A DNA stretch of 64,000 bases from Lachnospiraceae bacterium (GCA_014239155.1 JAAZZQ010000060.1:1-64000); one strand, 5' to 3'; numbered from the stretch's first letter, positions 25,056 through 34,161 are shown. The notes: generated by a model from the letters alone, not told the origin. A program made the numbers and translations.

Positions 25056-27383
25056 ATGCAGGTATCAAGAGAGGTGGCAGAAATCATCAATTTGGTAGTT
25101 GTTATGGCAAGAGAACGGCATTATGAGCTTGTGACACCAGAGTTGCTCTTGTTTGTGCTTTGTGGCAATCAAATATTTGCGGAGGCATTTGAGGATTGTG
25201 GTGGTGATGTTGCAGAGCTTTCAGACCAATTGGAGGGATATTTTAATCAATATTTGTTGGATGGCAATTCGGCGGATTCCTTTGCGCAAGACTCTGAATC
25301 AAACCCAGAGTTTTCAGCGGGAATGGCAAGTTTGTTGTCTTATGCAAGGCAATCAGCACAGGGAAGCGGGCGGAAAGTTGTGGGATTAATGCATATTGTC
25401 CATGCAATGTTTGAGTTGGAGGAGAGCTATGCAGTCTACTATATGCAACTTCAAGGAATTGAACATGCGGAACTGTTGCAACAGATGACAATGTTGTATG
25501 AAGAACTGTCTGCGGGGAGACAAAAGAACAATCGAGAGTTTATTGAGGAAGATACAAATCAAGCACAGGAGGATGGACCATCAGAGAAAGTATGGCAGCA
25601 GTTTGCGGTTTGTCTAAATGATGTGCTTGATGGGGTGAATCCCCTGATTGGAAGGGAAGAAGAACTAGAGCGCACAATGCAGATTTTATGCCGCAAGGAC
25701 AAAAACAATCCGCTTCATATAGGGGAGCCAGGCGTTGGAAAGACTGCAATTACGTATGCTCTTGCCCGTTTGATTGAGGAAGAACAAGTTCCAGAACCGT
25801 TAAAAGACGCCAAAATTTTTTCGCTTGATCTTGGAAGCCTAATTGCAGGAACACAGTTTCGCGGTGATTTTGAGAAGCGATTTAAGCGGGTGATGGACAG
25901 CATTTGCCGCGAGGAAAAACCAATTGTCTATATTGATGAGATTCATAATATTGTGGGTGCTGGCGCTGTGAATGGAGGTGCATTTGACATTTCCAATATG
26001 CTAAAACCATATCTGGCAGCGGGAACAGTTCGTTTTATTGGGGCAACTACTTACGAAGAGTACAAGAAACATTTTGAGAAAAGTAAAAGTCTGGTAAGAC
26101 GTTTTCAGAATATTGATATTAAAGAGCCGGATATAGAAGATGCCACACATATTTTGGAGGGATTGAAAGAGAGTTATGAGCAGTTTCATGGGGTGACTTA
26201 CGCGACAGATGTGATTGCATATGCGGTGAATATGAGTGCGAAATATGTGAATGAGCGTTATTTGCCTGACAAGGCGATTGATTTGATTGACGAAGCGGGT
26301 GCTTACCGTCGGCTGCATCCGCTAAAACAGAAGACGCAATCAGTGGACACAGATTTAATTGATGAAATTTTGTCAAAAACTTGTCAAATTCCAAAGCAAG
26401 TTGTAGAGCAAGATGAAATTGAGACACTTGCAACGCTAGAAACACGGCTGGCAAGTCGTGTGTTTGGACAGAATGAAGCGATTGCGCAGGTGGTCAACGC
26501 TGTTAAATTTTCAAGGGCAGGGCTTCTTGAGGAAGGAAAACCGCTGGCGAGTTTATTGTTTGTAGGACCTACAGGTGTTGGTAAGACAGAGATTGCAAGA
26601 AGTTTGGCAGAGGAACTTGGCGTTCGTTTGATTCGCTTTGATATGAGTGAGTACGAGGAAAAACATGCGGTTGCAAAGCTGATTGGTTCTCCGGCTGGAT
26701 ATGTGGGCTACGAAGAGGGTGGACTTTTGACAGAGGAGATTCGCAAACATCCACATGCGGTACTGTTGTTGGATGAGATTGAAAAAGCGCACCCTGACAT
26801 CTATAATATTCTTTTGCAGGTAATGGATTATGCGACGCTCACAGACAATCAAGGCAGAAAGGCGGATTTTCGCAATGTAATTGTAATTATGACTTCCAAC
26901 GCAGGTGCAAGTCGAGTTGGAAAACATGGTATTGGTTTTACAGGACAGGATGTTAAGTCAGATGTGATTTTAGAGGAAGTAAAGCGCATTTTTCAACCAG
27001 AGTTTCGCAATCGTCTGAACAAAATTGTTGTTTTTCATGGCATGGATAATAAGATGGCAGCGCAGATTACAGAGAAAAAACTTGGAGAGCTGCAAAAAAT
27101 GTTGCTCTTGAAAAAAGTGGAGCTTTCTGTTGATACAGAGGCAAAAACTCTTTTGAAAAAGAAGGGCATTACGACAGAATTTGGTGCGCGGGAGATTGAC
27201 CGTGTGATTCAAAGTGAAGTGAAACCACTCCTAGTAGATGAAATCTTGTTTGGAAAACTAAAAAAAGGTGGTAAATGTAAACTGACAGTGACAGAGAATC
27301 ATTTTGCGTTGGAATATTCACAGGAAAAAACAAAGAATCCTAGAAAAAACATGAAAAGAAAAGTGCTTGCAGATACAGAATAA
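25056..27383 (+). CDS. clpA: ClpA-type AAA+ unfoldase
   Basis: A 775-residue Hsp100 protein. A Clp N-domain (about 1-145) would dock ClpS. AAA module 1 has GEPGVGKT at 223-230 and YIDE with D294-E295. AAA module 2 has GPTGVGKT at 504-511 and LLDE with D573-E574. The ClpP-docking loop carries IGF at 626-628, so it should work with a ClpP peptidase encoded elsewhere. The coiled-coil M-domain of ClpC/ClpB and the zinc finger of ClpE/ClpX are missing, so it is ClpA-like and not the ClpC usual for Firmicutes. GGAGGAAG precedes the ATG, 17 bases after clpS. Confidence 0.95.
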   Translation: MQVSREVAEIINLVVVMARERHYELVTPELLLFVLCGNQIFAEAFEDCGGDVAELSDQLEGYFNQYLLDGNSADSFAQDSESNPEFSAGMASLLSYARQSAQGSGRKVVGLMHIVHAMFELEESYAVYYMQLQGIEHAELLQQMTMLYEELSAGRQKNNREFIEEDTNQAQEDGPSEKVWQQFAVCLNDVLDGVNPLIGREEELERTMQILCRKDKNNPLHIGEPGVGKTAITYALARLIEEEQVPEPLKDAKIFSLDLGSLIAGTQFRGDFEKRFKRVMDSICREEKPIVYIDEIHNIVGAGAVNGGAFDISNMLKPYLAAGTVRFIGATTYEEYKKHFEKSKSLVRRFQNIDIKEPDIEDATHILEGLKESYEQFHGVTYATDVIAYAVNMSAKYVNERYLPDKAIDLIDEAGAYRRLHPLKQKTQSVDTDLIDEILSKTCQIPKQVVEQDEIETLATLETRLASRVFGQNEAIAQVVNAVKFSRAGLLEEGKPLASLLFVGPTGVGKTEIARSLAEELGVRLIRFDMSEYEEKHAVAKLIGSPAGYVGYEEGGLLTEEIRKHPHAVLLLDEIEKAHPDIYNILLQVMDYATLTDNQGRKADFRNVIVIMTSNAGASRVGKHGIGFTGQDVKSDVILEEVKRIFQPEFRNRLNKIVVFHGMDNKMAAQITEKKLGELQKMLLLKKVELSVDTEAKTLLKKKGITTEFGAREIDRVIQSEVKPLLVDEILFGKLKKGGKCKLTVTENHFALEYSQEKTKNPRKNMKRKVLADTE

Positions 27384-27425
27384 AAGAAAGGTAACTTTTA
27401 GAATCACAACAGAGGGGGAGGGCAT

Positions 27426-28079
27426 ATGCCAGTATTTCGTATTGATAAAAAACAATTATCATTTCCACACCCAACGCTTGCAAGGGAGGATGGACTGCTT
27501 GCAGTCGGCGGAGATTTGTGTGTCGAGCGACTTTTGCTAGCCTACACAAATGGCATTTTTCCGTGGTATAACCCAGGAGAAGAAATTTTATGGTGGTGTC
27601 CCAAAAAACGTTTTGTGATATTTCCCAGTGAAATTCATATCTCGCACTCTATGAAAAAATATATGAAAAAACATACGTTTCGTATTGCGTTAAATAAAAA
27701 TTTTGCGGATACAATGCACCGATGTCGCTTAAAGAGAGAATTTAATGAGGGAACGTGGATTTCTGATGAGATGGAGGAGGCATATTGCCGCCTGCATGAG
27801 CAAGGGTATGCTGTCAGTGTGGAAGTTTTTGAGGATGAGGAGCTAGCAGGTGGCTTTTATGGTGTTTCTATTGGAAAATGTTTTTTTGGTGAGAGTATGT
27901 TTTCTGAGAAGGAAAATGGCTCGAAAACTGCGCTGATTGCCTTTGCACAACTTTTGGAGCAACAAAATTTTTTGTTTATTGACTGCCAATTTCACACAGA
28001 ACATCTTGAGCGTATGGGCGGCAGATATATTTCGTGGGAAACGTATGTGGAATTATTGCAGAAAGGGTTACAGAGATAA
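27426..28079 (+). CDS. aat: Leucyl/phenylalanyl-tRNA-protein transferase
   Basis: A 217-residue Aat of normal length. Hallmarks are GLLAVGGDLCVERLLLAY, GIFPWYNPGEEILWWCP, the EGTWISDEMEEAY stretch, and GKCFFGESMFSEKENGSK. Aat transfers Leu or Phe from aminoacyl-tRNA to proteins with N-terminal Lys or Arg, creating primary N-degrons that ClpS reads. It lies 42 bases after clpA on the same strand, behind GAGGGGGAGG, so the three enzymes of the bacterial N-end rule pathway are adjacent. The pathway is characteristic of Proteobacteria, which makes its presence here notable. Confidence 0.96.
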   Translation: MPVFRIDKKQLSFPHPTLAREDGLLAVGGDLCVERLLLAYTNGIFPWYNPGEEILWWCPKKRFVIFPSEIHISHSMKKYMKKHTFRIALNKNFADTMHRCRLKREFNEGTWISDEMEEAYCRLHEQGYAVSVEVFEDEELAGGFYGVSIGKCFFGESMFSEKENGSKTALIAFAQLLEQQNFLFIDCQFHTEHLERMGGRYISWETYVELLQKGLQR

Positions 28080-28197
28080 CTTTTCGCTTTATCTTTTTTT
28101 CATATATTTTATAAATACTTTGGTGGCAACCTGTTTTTGGGAATGATAGAATAAAGGTAACTTATTAATGAGGAAGAGGAAAACAGGAGGAAAAAGA

Positions 28198-28716
28198 ATG
28201 GATTTTTTTGATAGGACTACCAAAGTAGTAAGAGAAATTGGAAATGCGACGCGGGAGCAGACAGAGCTTGCAAATCTCAAGATTCAGAAGGCGGCAATTG
28301 AGAAGAAACTAGAAAGTCAATATGCAGAGATTGGCAAGCGATATGTCGCTTATATTGCAGATACGTTTCGGACAGAACCATTTGATGTGACAGATATTCT
28401 TGATGTAATCAATCCTGATTTGGACAAGATTGCTGAGATTATGGATCAGGTGGAACAGAAAGAACAACAGTTTAGACAGCATTCTATTGAGAAGGATAGA
28501 AAAAAGGCGCTAGAGCAGTTTGAAAGTGAAAAGCGCAAGTTGGATAAGGCAAGAGATTTGGATATTATTTCTGAGTTGGAATATGATGAGAAGCTGGCGA
28601 AGGCACGTAAAAGATATGACAATTTTGAGATGTTAAAAAAGATTCAGATGCAGTTTGAGATGGACATTATCACTAGAGAAGAGTACGAGGAGAAGGTTCG
28701 GAATATTTTACAGTAA
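28198..28716 (+). CDS. Coiled-coil protein of unknown function
   Basis: A 172-residue cytosolic protein, almost entirely helical and charged, with a long coiled coil from about residue 10 to 145. It ends in a short domain containing the segment RDLDIISELEYDEKLAKARKRY followed by TREEYEEKVRNIL. The two I(S/T)xxEYxEK motifs look like short SHOCT-type helices, an uncertain resemblance. AGGAGG lies seven bases before ATG 28198; an earlier frame start at 28168 has no site. The gene ends at a very strong terminator. It is probably not part of the clp-aat unit, since a 118-base gap precedes it. Confidence 0.82.
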   Translation: MDFFDRTTKVVREIGNATREQTELANLKIQKAAIEKKLESQYAEIGKRYVAYIADTFRTEPFDVTDILDVINPDLDKIAEIMDQVEQKEQQFRQHSIEKDRKKALEQFESEKRKLDKARDLDIISELEYDEKLAKARKRYDNFEMLKKIQMQFEMDIITREEYEEKVRNILQ

Positions 28717-28721
28717 TTTTT

Positions 28722-28756
28722 GTGACAAAAAGGGCGGTTTCCGCCCTTTTTGTCAC
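28722..28756 (+). terminator. Strong terminator
   Basis: A perfect 16-base stem (28722-28737 with 28741-28756) and a three-base loop, with the T tract inside the right arm (CCGCCCTTTTTGTCAC). Confidence 0.92.
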
Positions 28757-28777
28757 AGTTTAGCCTTTGGCTTTCTA

Positions 28778-28919
28778 TTATAAGCATCAAACCATGCAAA
28801 ACCGCTTGGGGGTGTCAAAGCCACGTTCCGTGGCCTGATGTATCTCTCCACTACACAATTTTATGTGGCTTATAAAGCTATAATTTGCAGTAAATGTAAA
28901 GTCCTAGACTAAATTGTAA
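28778..28919. repeat. Intergenic repeat family B, copy 2
   Basis: Matches copy 1 at 13806-13920 in two blocks: 28778-28796 and 28851-28919. About 27 extra bases lie between the blocks and include the small hairpin CCACG-TTC-CGTGG. It fills most of the gap before the acyltransferase gene. Confidence 0.7.
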
Positions 28920-29016
28920 CCCCTTTTTGCATTACAGACCATATTTTTCTTGATACAGTCAGAATTTGAGCGTATACTGGAAATAGGGATAATGATTGAT
29001 AGAAATGGAGCTGTAT

Positions 29017-30375
29017 ATGAAGAAAAAGTCAACAGATTCCACACAGAAGATAGAAAAACAGAAACGGGAAGACCAATATGCTAGACTGATGAAGGCCGCG
29101 AGCACAACAAGAGAAATCCGATGGGACAAGCTGGATAACACGGCACATCTTTTTCCAGTAATTGCAGGGGAGAGTATGAGCAATGTGTATCGTATTAGTG
29201 TGACATTGACAGAGCAAATTGACGCTGAACTTTTGCAGCAGGCACTAGATATTGTGCTGCCCAAATTTGACGGATTTAATCTGAGGCTTAGACAGGGGGT
29301 ATTTTGGTATTATTTTGAGGAGAATGGAAAACCTGCGCCTAAAGTTAGAGAGGAGGCTGCGTTTCCATGCAGGTATATTCATCCGAATCGGAATAACAGT
29401 TATTTGTTCCGCGTCACTTATTATAGATATCGCATTAACCTTGAAGTGTTTCATGTGTTGACAGATGGTATGGGGGGCATTAATTTTCTAAAAGAATTGA
29501 CCTATCAATATCTAAGACTTGTGCATCCGGAATTAAAAGGGGACAAAGGAGATTTGCTTGCCAGCAGCACTTCCCTAAACAGAGAGGATAGTTTTCTAAA
29601 AAATTATCGCAAAAGTTCGGAGAAAGGGTATCAGACCAAAAAGGCATATTTAGTAAAAGGCGAGCATTTAAGCCCAGGTGAATTTGGAATGATGCATGGT
29701 TATATGCAGGTGCCGCAACTCAAGGAAGTTTGTCATCGATATGGAGCAAGTATTAATGAGTATTTGGTGACTGTATTTATCTGGAGTGTTTATAGAGAAT
29801 GTATGCATGGTATGCCGTCCGACAGGCCAATTAGAGTGGCGGTTCCAGTAAACCTCAGACCTTTTTTTAATTCTATTACGACCAAAAATTTTTTTGCGAT
29901 GGTGTCAGCGGAGTTTCATCCAGTCAATGAGGAATATACATTCGAGGAGGTTCTTGAGATTGTAAAGAGCAGTCTCAAACGACAGATAAACAAGGAAAAT
30001 TTAGAGCGTCTTTTCTCTTACAATGTATCAAATGAGAAGGTTTTGGCGGCGAGAGCTGTGCCGCTATTGTTCAAAAATATTGCCATGCGAGTTGTATACA
30101 CACAGTCGGCACTTGCAAATACATCTACAATTACCAATATTGGCAATATTACAGTTGACGAAATGTACCGGCCCTATGTGGAAATGTTTCATTCATGTCT
30201 TGCCATGTCCAAGGGACAGCATATAAAAGGAAATATTTGTTCTTATGGATCAACGCTGGTGTTTAGCTTTAGTTATGACTTGTCTGACCCGTCTATACAG
30301 CGCGGATTTTTCCGAAAGATTGCCGCAGATGGCGTCAATATTGAGATTGAAAGTAATGGGGTGAATTATGAGTAA
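29017..30375 (+). CDS. Alcohol-acetyltransferase/condensation-like acyltransferase
   Basis: About 452 residues with the chloramphenicol-acetyltransferase-like fold shared by condensation domains and alcohol acetyltransferases. The catalytic HxxxDG motif is seen as FHVLTDGMGG, and the second signature region reads VPVNLRPFF. The acceptor is unknown; lipid or alcohol acylation would fit. ATG 29017 has GGAG six bases upstream; ATG 29005 and TTG 28996 are in-frame alternatives. The end overlaps the next gene by eight bases, indicating coupling with the DUF6320 membrane protein. Confidence 0.83.
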   Translation: MKKKSTDSTQKIEKQKREDQYARLMKAASTTREIRWDKLDNTAHLFPVIAGESMSNVYRISVTLTEQIDAELLQQALDIVLPKFDGFNLRLRQGVFWYYFEENGKPAPKVREEAAFPCRYIHPNRNNSYLFRVTYYRYRINLEVFHVLTDGMGGINFLKELTYQYLRLVHPELKGDKGDLLASSTSLNREDSFLKNYRKSSEKGYQTKKAYLVKGEHLSPGEFGMMHGYMQVPQLKEVCHRYGASINEYLVTVFIWSVYRECMHGMPSDRPIRVAVPVNLRPFFNSITTKNFFAMVSAEFHPVNEEYTFEEVLEIVKSSLKRQINKENLERLFSYNVSNEKVLAARAVPLLFKNIAMRVVYTQSALANTSTITNIGNITVDEMYRPYVEMFHSCLAMSKGQHIKGNICSYGSTLVFSFSYDLSDPSIQRGFFRKIAADGVNIEIESNGVNYE

Positions 30376-31030
30376 GTGCAGACAATGTAATATAGAAGTG
30401 CTTGATGAGACGCAGCGCTGCCCGCTGTGTGGCAATGTGTTGGAACCGACAGTGGAAGTGGAAAATATGTACCCAAACATTCGATTGAAATCACGAAAAT
30501 TGGTGTTTATCTCACGGTTGTATCTGTTTACTGCGATTGCGATTGAGATTTTTCTTGTAAATTTATGTATGCTCACGGAGGTACAGTCACTGGTATATAT
30601 AATAAGCGGACTGGTGCTTTTATTTGGATATATTGTGATTCGCTATGCAATTTTAGGAACGAGCGGGTATATTGCAAAAACGGTAGTGCTCACAATTATA
30701 GCAATTATTATGCTGGTGGCAATTGACTTTTCAGTGGGCTACAATGGCTGGTCGGTCAACTATGCATTTCCGGCAGGAATTTTGCTGATTGATGTAGGGA
30801 CGTTGGTGTTGATGGCAATTAACAATAAAAATTGGCAGAGCTATCTAATGTTGCAGATTTTTATGGTGCTTTGTAGCATTGTAGCGATTATTCTAAATTT
30901 AGTGCATATTGTCACCAATCCGATTGTTTCTATTGTGGCGTTAAATGTCTCTGTAATTTTGCTGCTTGGCACAGTGATTCTCGGGGGCAGGAGAGCACGT
31001 GTAGAATTAAAGAGACGATTTCATATCTAA
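30368..31030 (+). CDS. DUF6320 membrane protein with zinc ribbon
   Basis: A 220-residue protein with an N-terminal zinc ribbon (C4, C7, C18, C21) and then six hydrophobic segments at about 38-58, 68-88, 98-120, 131-152, 159-182 and 188-208. The architecture fits the DUF6320 group, which I know as a common Lachnospiraceae partner of the acyltransferase upstream. The function is unknown. A role as membrane platform or regulator for the acyltransferase is inference from the eight-base gene overlap. Confidence 0.82.
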   Translation: MSKCRQCNIEVLDETQRCPLCGNVLEPTVEVENMYPNIRLKSRKLVFISRLYLFTAIAIEIFLVNLCMLTEVQSLVYIISGLVLLFGYIVIRYAILGTSGYIAKTVVLTIIAIIMLVAIDFSVGYNGWSVNYAFPAGILLIDVGTLVLMAINNKNWQSYLMLQIFMVLCSIVAIILNLVHIVTNPIVSIVALNVSVILLLGTVILGGRRARVELKRRFHI

Positions 31031-31140
31031 AAATGTGCTGTGAAGACTGGTTTGGAATATTGTGGTCGCAGCCCCATTCGTTTTAGATGATGGGGAGAGA
31101 CCACAAAATAGATAGTTGCCACGGCATAAATTTTTGCTCT

Positions 31141-32394
31141 TTAGTGTGCGAGCATATCCTCAATAAAGATTCCATATCCTTTGGTGCTATCTTGTACAAG
31201 CACATGTGTGACAGCACCTACAAACTTTCCATTTTGTATAATGGGTGCACCGCTCATACCCTGTACAATTCCTCCTGTCAGTGAGAGGAGTTCTGCGTCT
31301 GTGACTTCTAGTGAGATTTGGCGGTTTACAGCATCTTTTCCCGGAGTAAGCTTTGTGAGTTCTATATCATAGTATTTTGCTTCCCCGTTAATTGTGCATA
31401 AGATTTGCGCGGCACCGGTTGTCACTTCTGGTTTGAGTGCGATAGGAAGAGGTGTGTTGCCCATTGTGTATTCGGACAGGAGTTCTGTATTTGCCACGCC
31501 GTAAATTCCTTGAATGGTATTGTCTACAATCACGCCGGAAACCTGATCTGGTTTGTATTCGATGACGCCAGTTAGTTCTCCGGGATTTCCCCGCTCTCCA
31601 CGTTTGACGGCGACAATTTCTGTGTGGTATAGTAGTCCGCTTCCAAGCTTTAACAGCTCGCCAGTATCCATATCATTGATGCCATGTCCAAGTGCTCCAA
31701 AACGATTCTGGTTGTCAATATAGGTCATTGTGCCAATGCCCTGTGCACTGTCTCTAAGCCAAGCTCCCATTTTATAGACATTATTTTCGTCTGCTTCTGG
31801 TTTTATTTTCACTTGAATCAGTTCTTCTTTTCGGGATACCTGAAAAATAATTTCTGCTCCATTTCCATTTTCTACATATTCTCGAATCTGTTTTTTGTCA
31901 TTGATTGCCACACCATCCATTGCGGTTAAATAATCTCCTGATTGCAGCTTATACTCGGAGGGCGCGTGTTTGTCGCCACCTGCGCCTACGAAACTGCCAG
32001 TGTCCACGACAAGAACGCCCTGTGTCTTAACATAGATGCCGATCGGGCGTCCTACAGGAGTCAAAGTGGTGTTTTCTATCACTTGTATGTCCACATCTTT
32101 GAGCGGTAACAGACCAAAAAGTTTTAGCTGCATTTGATAGGAGTTTGTCGTCTCGCCCGCCACAATTGTCAATGGATGATTGAGTGCCAATACAGTCTCT
32201 GAATCCGTGCTGAGAACACCAGATGCCGGAATGCGCAGATTAATCTCCTCACTGGTTCCTGCTTTGATACTGATTGTACTTGGCACACTGCTCTGATAAT
32301 AGGCATATGTCGCCCAGCAGAACAGTCCGATTGCAAATCCCAGAAAAACATATAAAAATAAAAGATATCTCTGTCTGATTTTCTCTGTTTTCAT
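31141..32394 (-). CDS. spoIVB: SpoIVB sporulation signalling peptidase
   Basis: A 417-residue S55-family serine peptidase. Parts are an N-terminal membrane anchor (about 11-33), a PDZ domain (about 115-200) containing GDYLTAMDGVAI, and the peptidase domain with H237 in GALGHGI and S381 in VQGMSGAPI. D366 is a candidate third member of the triad. These fall at nearly the same positions as the B. subtilis catalytic residues. SpoIVB is secreted by the forespore and triggers SpoIVFB-dependent sigma-K activation, so its presence argues for a spore former. AAGGTAG precedes the start. It is divergent from the citrate synthase gene. Confidence 0.95.
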   Translation of the reverse strand: MKTEKIRQRYLLFLYVFLGFAIGLFCWATYAYYQSSVPSTISIKAGTSEEINLRIPASGVLSTDSETVLALNHPLTIVAGETTNSYQMQLKLFGLLPLKDVDIQVIENTTLTPVGRPIGIYVKTQGVLVVDTGSFVGAGGDKHAPSEYKLQSGDYLTAMDGVAINDKKQIREYVENGNGAEIIFQVSRKEELIQVKIKPEADENNVYKMGAWLRDSAQGIGTMTYIDNQNRFGALGHGINDMDTGELLKLGSGLLYHTEIVAVKRGERGNPGELTGVIEYKPDQVSGVIVDNTIQGIYGVANTELLSEYTMGNTPLPIALKPEVTTGAAQILCTINGEAKYYDIELTKLTPGKDAVNRQISLEVTDAELLSLTGGIVQGMSGAPIIQNGKFVGAVTHVLVQDSTKGYGIFIEDMLAH

Positions 32395-32523
32395 CTATTC
32401 ACTACCTTACTTCGCGCTATTGTACGAAAAGTAGTATATGGATTTTTTTATAAAATAAACTTGTCTTAAATTTTTTCATAAAAAATAAATTAGAAAATTC
32501 ATTGTTTTTTAACGTTTATGCGC

Positions 32524-32552
32524 TTGTTATGCCACAAAAATTAAAGTATAAT
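32524..32552 (+). promoter_or_regulatory. Citrate synthase promoter
   Basis: TTGTTA at 32524-32529, a 17-base spacer, TATAAT at 32547-32552, 55 bases upstream of the start. Confidence 0.7.
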
Positions 32553-32606
32553 GTAATATGAGACAAGTATAATATGAGAAATAATATAAAAGAAAGGGTG
32601 TTGTGA

Positions 32607-34025
32607 ATGGGATTAAAGAGTGACGAGAGTATAAAGGAGTTTACGCAGAAATATACAAAAGTATGTGTGGACAACAACGCCATTGATCCAGATTTGTTTG
32701 ATGAGTACGGCGTAAAGAGAGGCCTGCGTGACAAAAATGGAAAAGGAGTGCTTTCCGGTCTGACCAATATTTCACTGATAAAATCATCAGAGGAAATTGA
32801 TGGAAAAAGTGTTCCGTGTGATGGGCAGCTTTACTACAGAGGATACAATATTTTTGATTTGGTAAGAGGATTCCAGAGTGAAAATCGATTTGGTTTTGAT
32901 GAGTGTGCATATCTGTTATTGTTTGGAAATTTGCCAACTACAAACGAATTGATAGAATTTAAAAAGACATTGGGATATAGCATGACACTCCCTACCAACT
33001 TTGTGCGAGATGTCATTATGAAGGCGCCAAGCCATGATATTATGAACTCCCTGACCAAAAGTGTCCTGACGCTTGCTTCCTATGACGAGAGTGTGGCAGA
33101 TATGTCGCTGGACAATGTGCTGCGTCAGAGTTTAATGTTGATCAGTGTGTTTCCAATGCTTTCTGTATATGGTTATCATGCGTACAATCATTATGAGTGT
33201 GATGAGAGCTTGTATATACATCGGCCGGATCCAAGACTTTCCACAGCGGAGAATCTGCTGCGTATGCTGCGGCCGGATATGTCTTATACTCCGACAGAAG
33301 CTAAAGTTTTAGACGCTGCCCTTGTGCTTCATATGGAGCATGGCGGTGGAAATAATTCGACATTTACGACAAGAGTTGTAACCAGTGCTGGGTCTGATAC
33401 ATACTCGGTTATCGCGGCAGCGCTTTCCTCTTTGAAAGGACCAAAGCATGGCGGAGCCAATATTAAAGTGGTTCAAATGATGGAAGATTTGCGCAGAAAT
33501 GTGGATGATACAACCAACGAAAATCAAGTGCGAGAATATCTGTATCGTCTGTTAAACAAAGAGGCCTTTGACAGAAGTGGTTTGATTTATGGTATGGGAC
33601 ATGCTGTTTATTCTATTTCGGACCCTAGAGCTTTGGTGTTCAAATCATTTGTGGAACGGCTTGCCAATGAGAAGAAACATCGCAAAGAGTTTGAATTGTA
33701 CTCGATGATTGAACGGCTGGCGCCAGAAGTAATTGCTGAGAAGTGCAGAATTTATAAGGGTGTCAGTGCAAATGTGGACTTTTACAGTGGATTTGTGTAC
33801 AGTATGCTTGATATTCCAATGGAATTGTTTACCCCAATTTTTGCCATTGCGCGCATTGTCGGGTGGAGCGCGCATCGCATGGAAGAGCTAATCAATGTGG
33901 ACAAGATTATTAGACCTGCATACAAGAGCATTGCAGAACTAAAAACCTATCAGACGCTAAAAGACAGATCAACACCGAAATTGGATGGTCAAGACCAGAA
34001 GATATATAAACTTCCTATGAATTAA
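32607..34025 (+). CDS. gltA: Citrate synthase
   Basis: A 472-residue citrate/2-methylcitrate synthase family enzyme condensing acetyl-CoA with oxaloacetate. Active-site regions are LHMEHGGGNNSTF, GPKHGGAN and GMGHAVYSISDPRA, carrying the two histidines and the aspartate. The second motif reads HAVY where most enzymes have HRVY, a change near the substrate carboxylate. The N-terminus is longer than in classical GltA, as usual for this clostridial group. In a fermentative anaerobe it probably serves glutamate synthesis. AAAGGGTG precedes the ATG. The gene is monocistronic. Confidence 0.92.
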   Translation: MGLKSDESIKEFTQKYTKVCVDNNAIDPDLFDEYGVKRGLRDKNGKGVLSGLTNISLIKSSEEIDGKSVPCDGQLYYRGYNIFDLVRGFQSENRFGFDECAYLLLFGNLPTTNELIEFKKTLGYSMTLPTNFVRDVIMKAPSHDIMNSLTKSVLTLASYDESVADMSLDNVLRQSLMLISVFPMLSVYGYHAYNHYECDESLYIHRPDPRLSTAENLLRMLRPDMSYTPTEAKVLDAALVLHMEHGGGNNSTFTTRVVTSAGSDTYSVIAAALSSLKGPKHGGANIKVVQMMEDLRRNVDDTTNENQVREYLYRLLNKEAFDRSGLIYGMGHAVYSISDPRALVFKSFVERLANEKKHRKEFELYSMIERLAPEVIAEKCRIYKGVSANVDFYSGFVYSMLDIPMELFTPIFAIARIVGWSAHRMEELINVDKIIRPAYKSIAELKTYQTLKDRSTPKLDGQDQKIYKLPMN

Positions 34026-34027
34026 AA

Positions 34028-34161
34028 GGTAACAGTTCAGACAGGACTTTGCACTGAGCTGCAAAGTCCGTAGAAAGCATAGTGGTTGAGATGCAACAAG
34101 TCATCGCACAGCGATTTTGCATGGCTTGTTGCGTTACACTTCGGCAAGGCTGAACTGTAAC
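34028..34161. repeat. Structured element family C, copy 1, with terminal inverted repeats
   Basis: The ends GGTAACAGTTCAG (34028-34040) and CTGAACTGTAAC (34150-34161) are inverted and match the ends of the element at 54148-54333. Inside are a perfect 10-base stem GGACTTTGCA/TGCAAAGTCC (34044-34053 with 34060-34069) and a 12-base stem GCAACAAGTCAT/ATGGCTTGTTGC (34093-34104 with 34121-34132). No coding frame is present. Size and ends suggest a small non-autonomous repeat or a structured RNA. Confidence 0.6.

Noticed and set aside
25056-27383. ClpC or ClpB identity for the Hsp100 protein
   Set aside because: No coiled-coil M-domain between the ATPase modules, an IGF ClpP loop is present, and clpS is adjacent; ClpA-type fits best.
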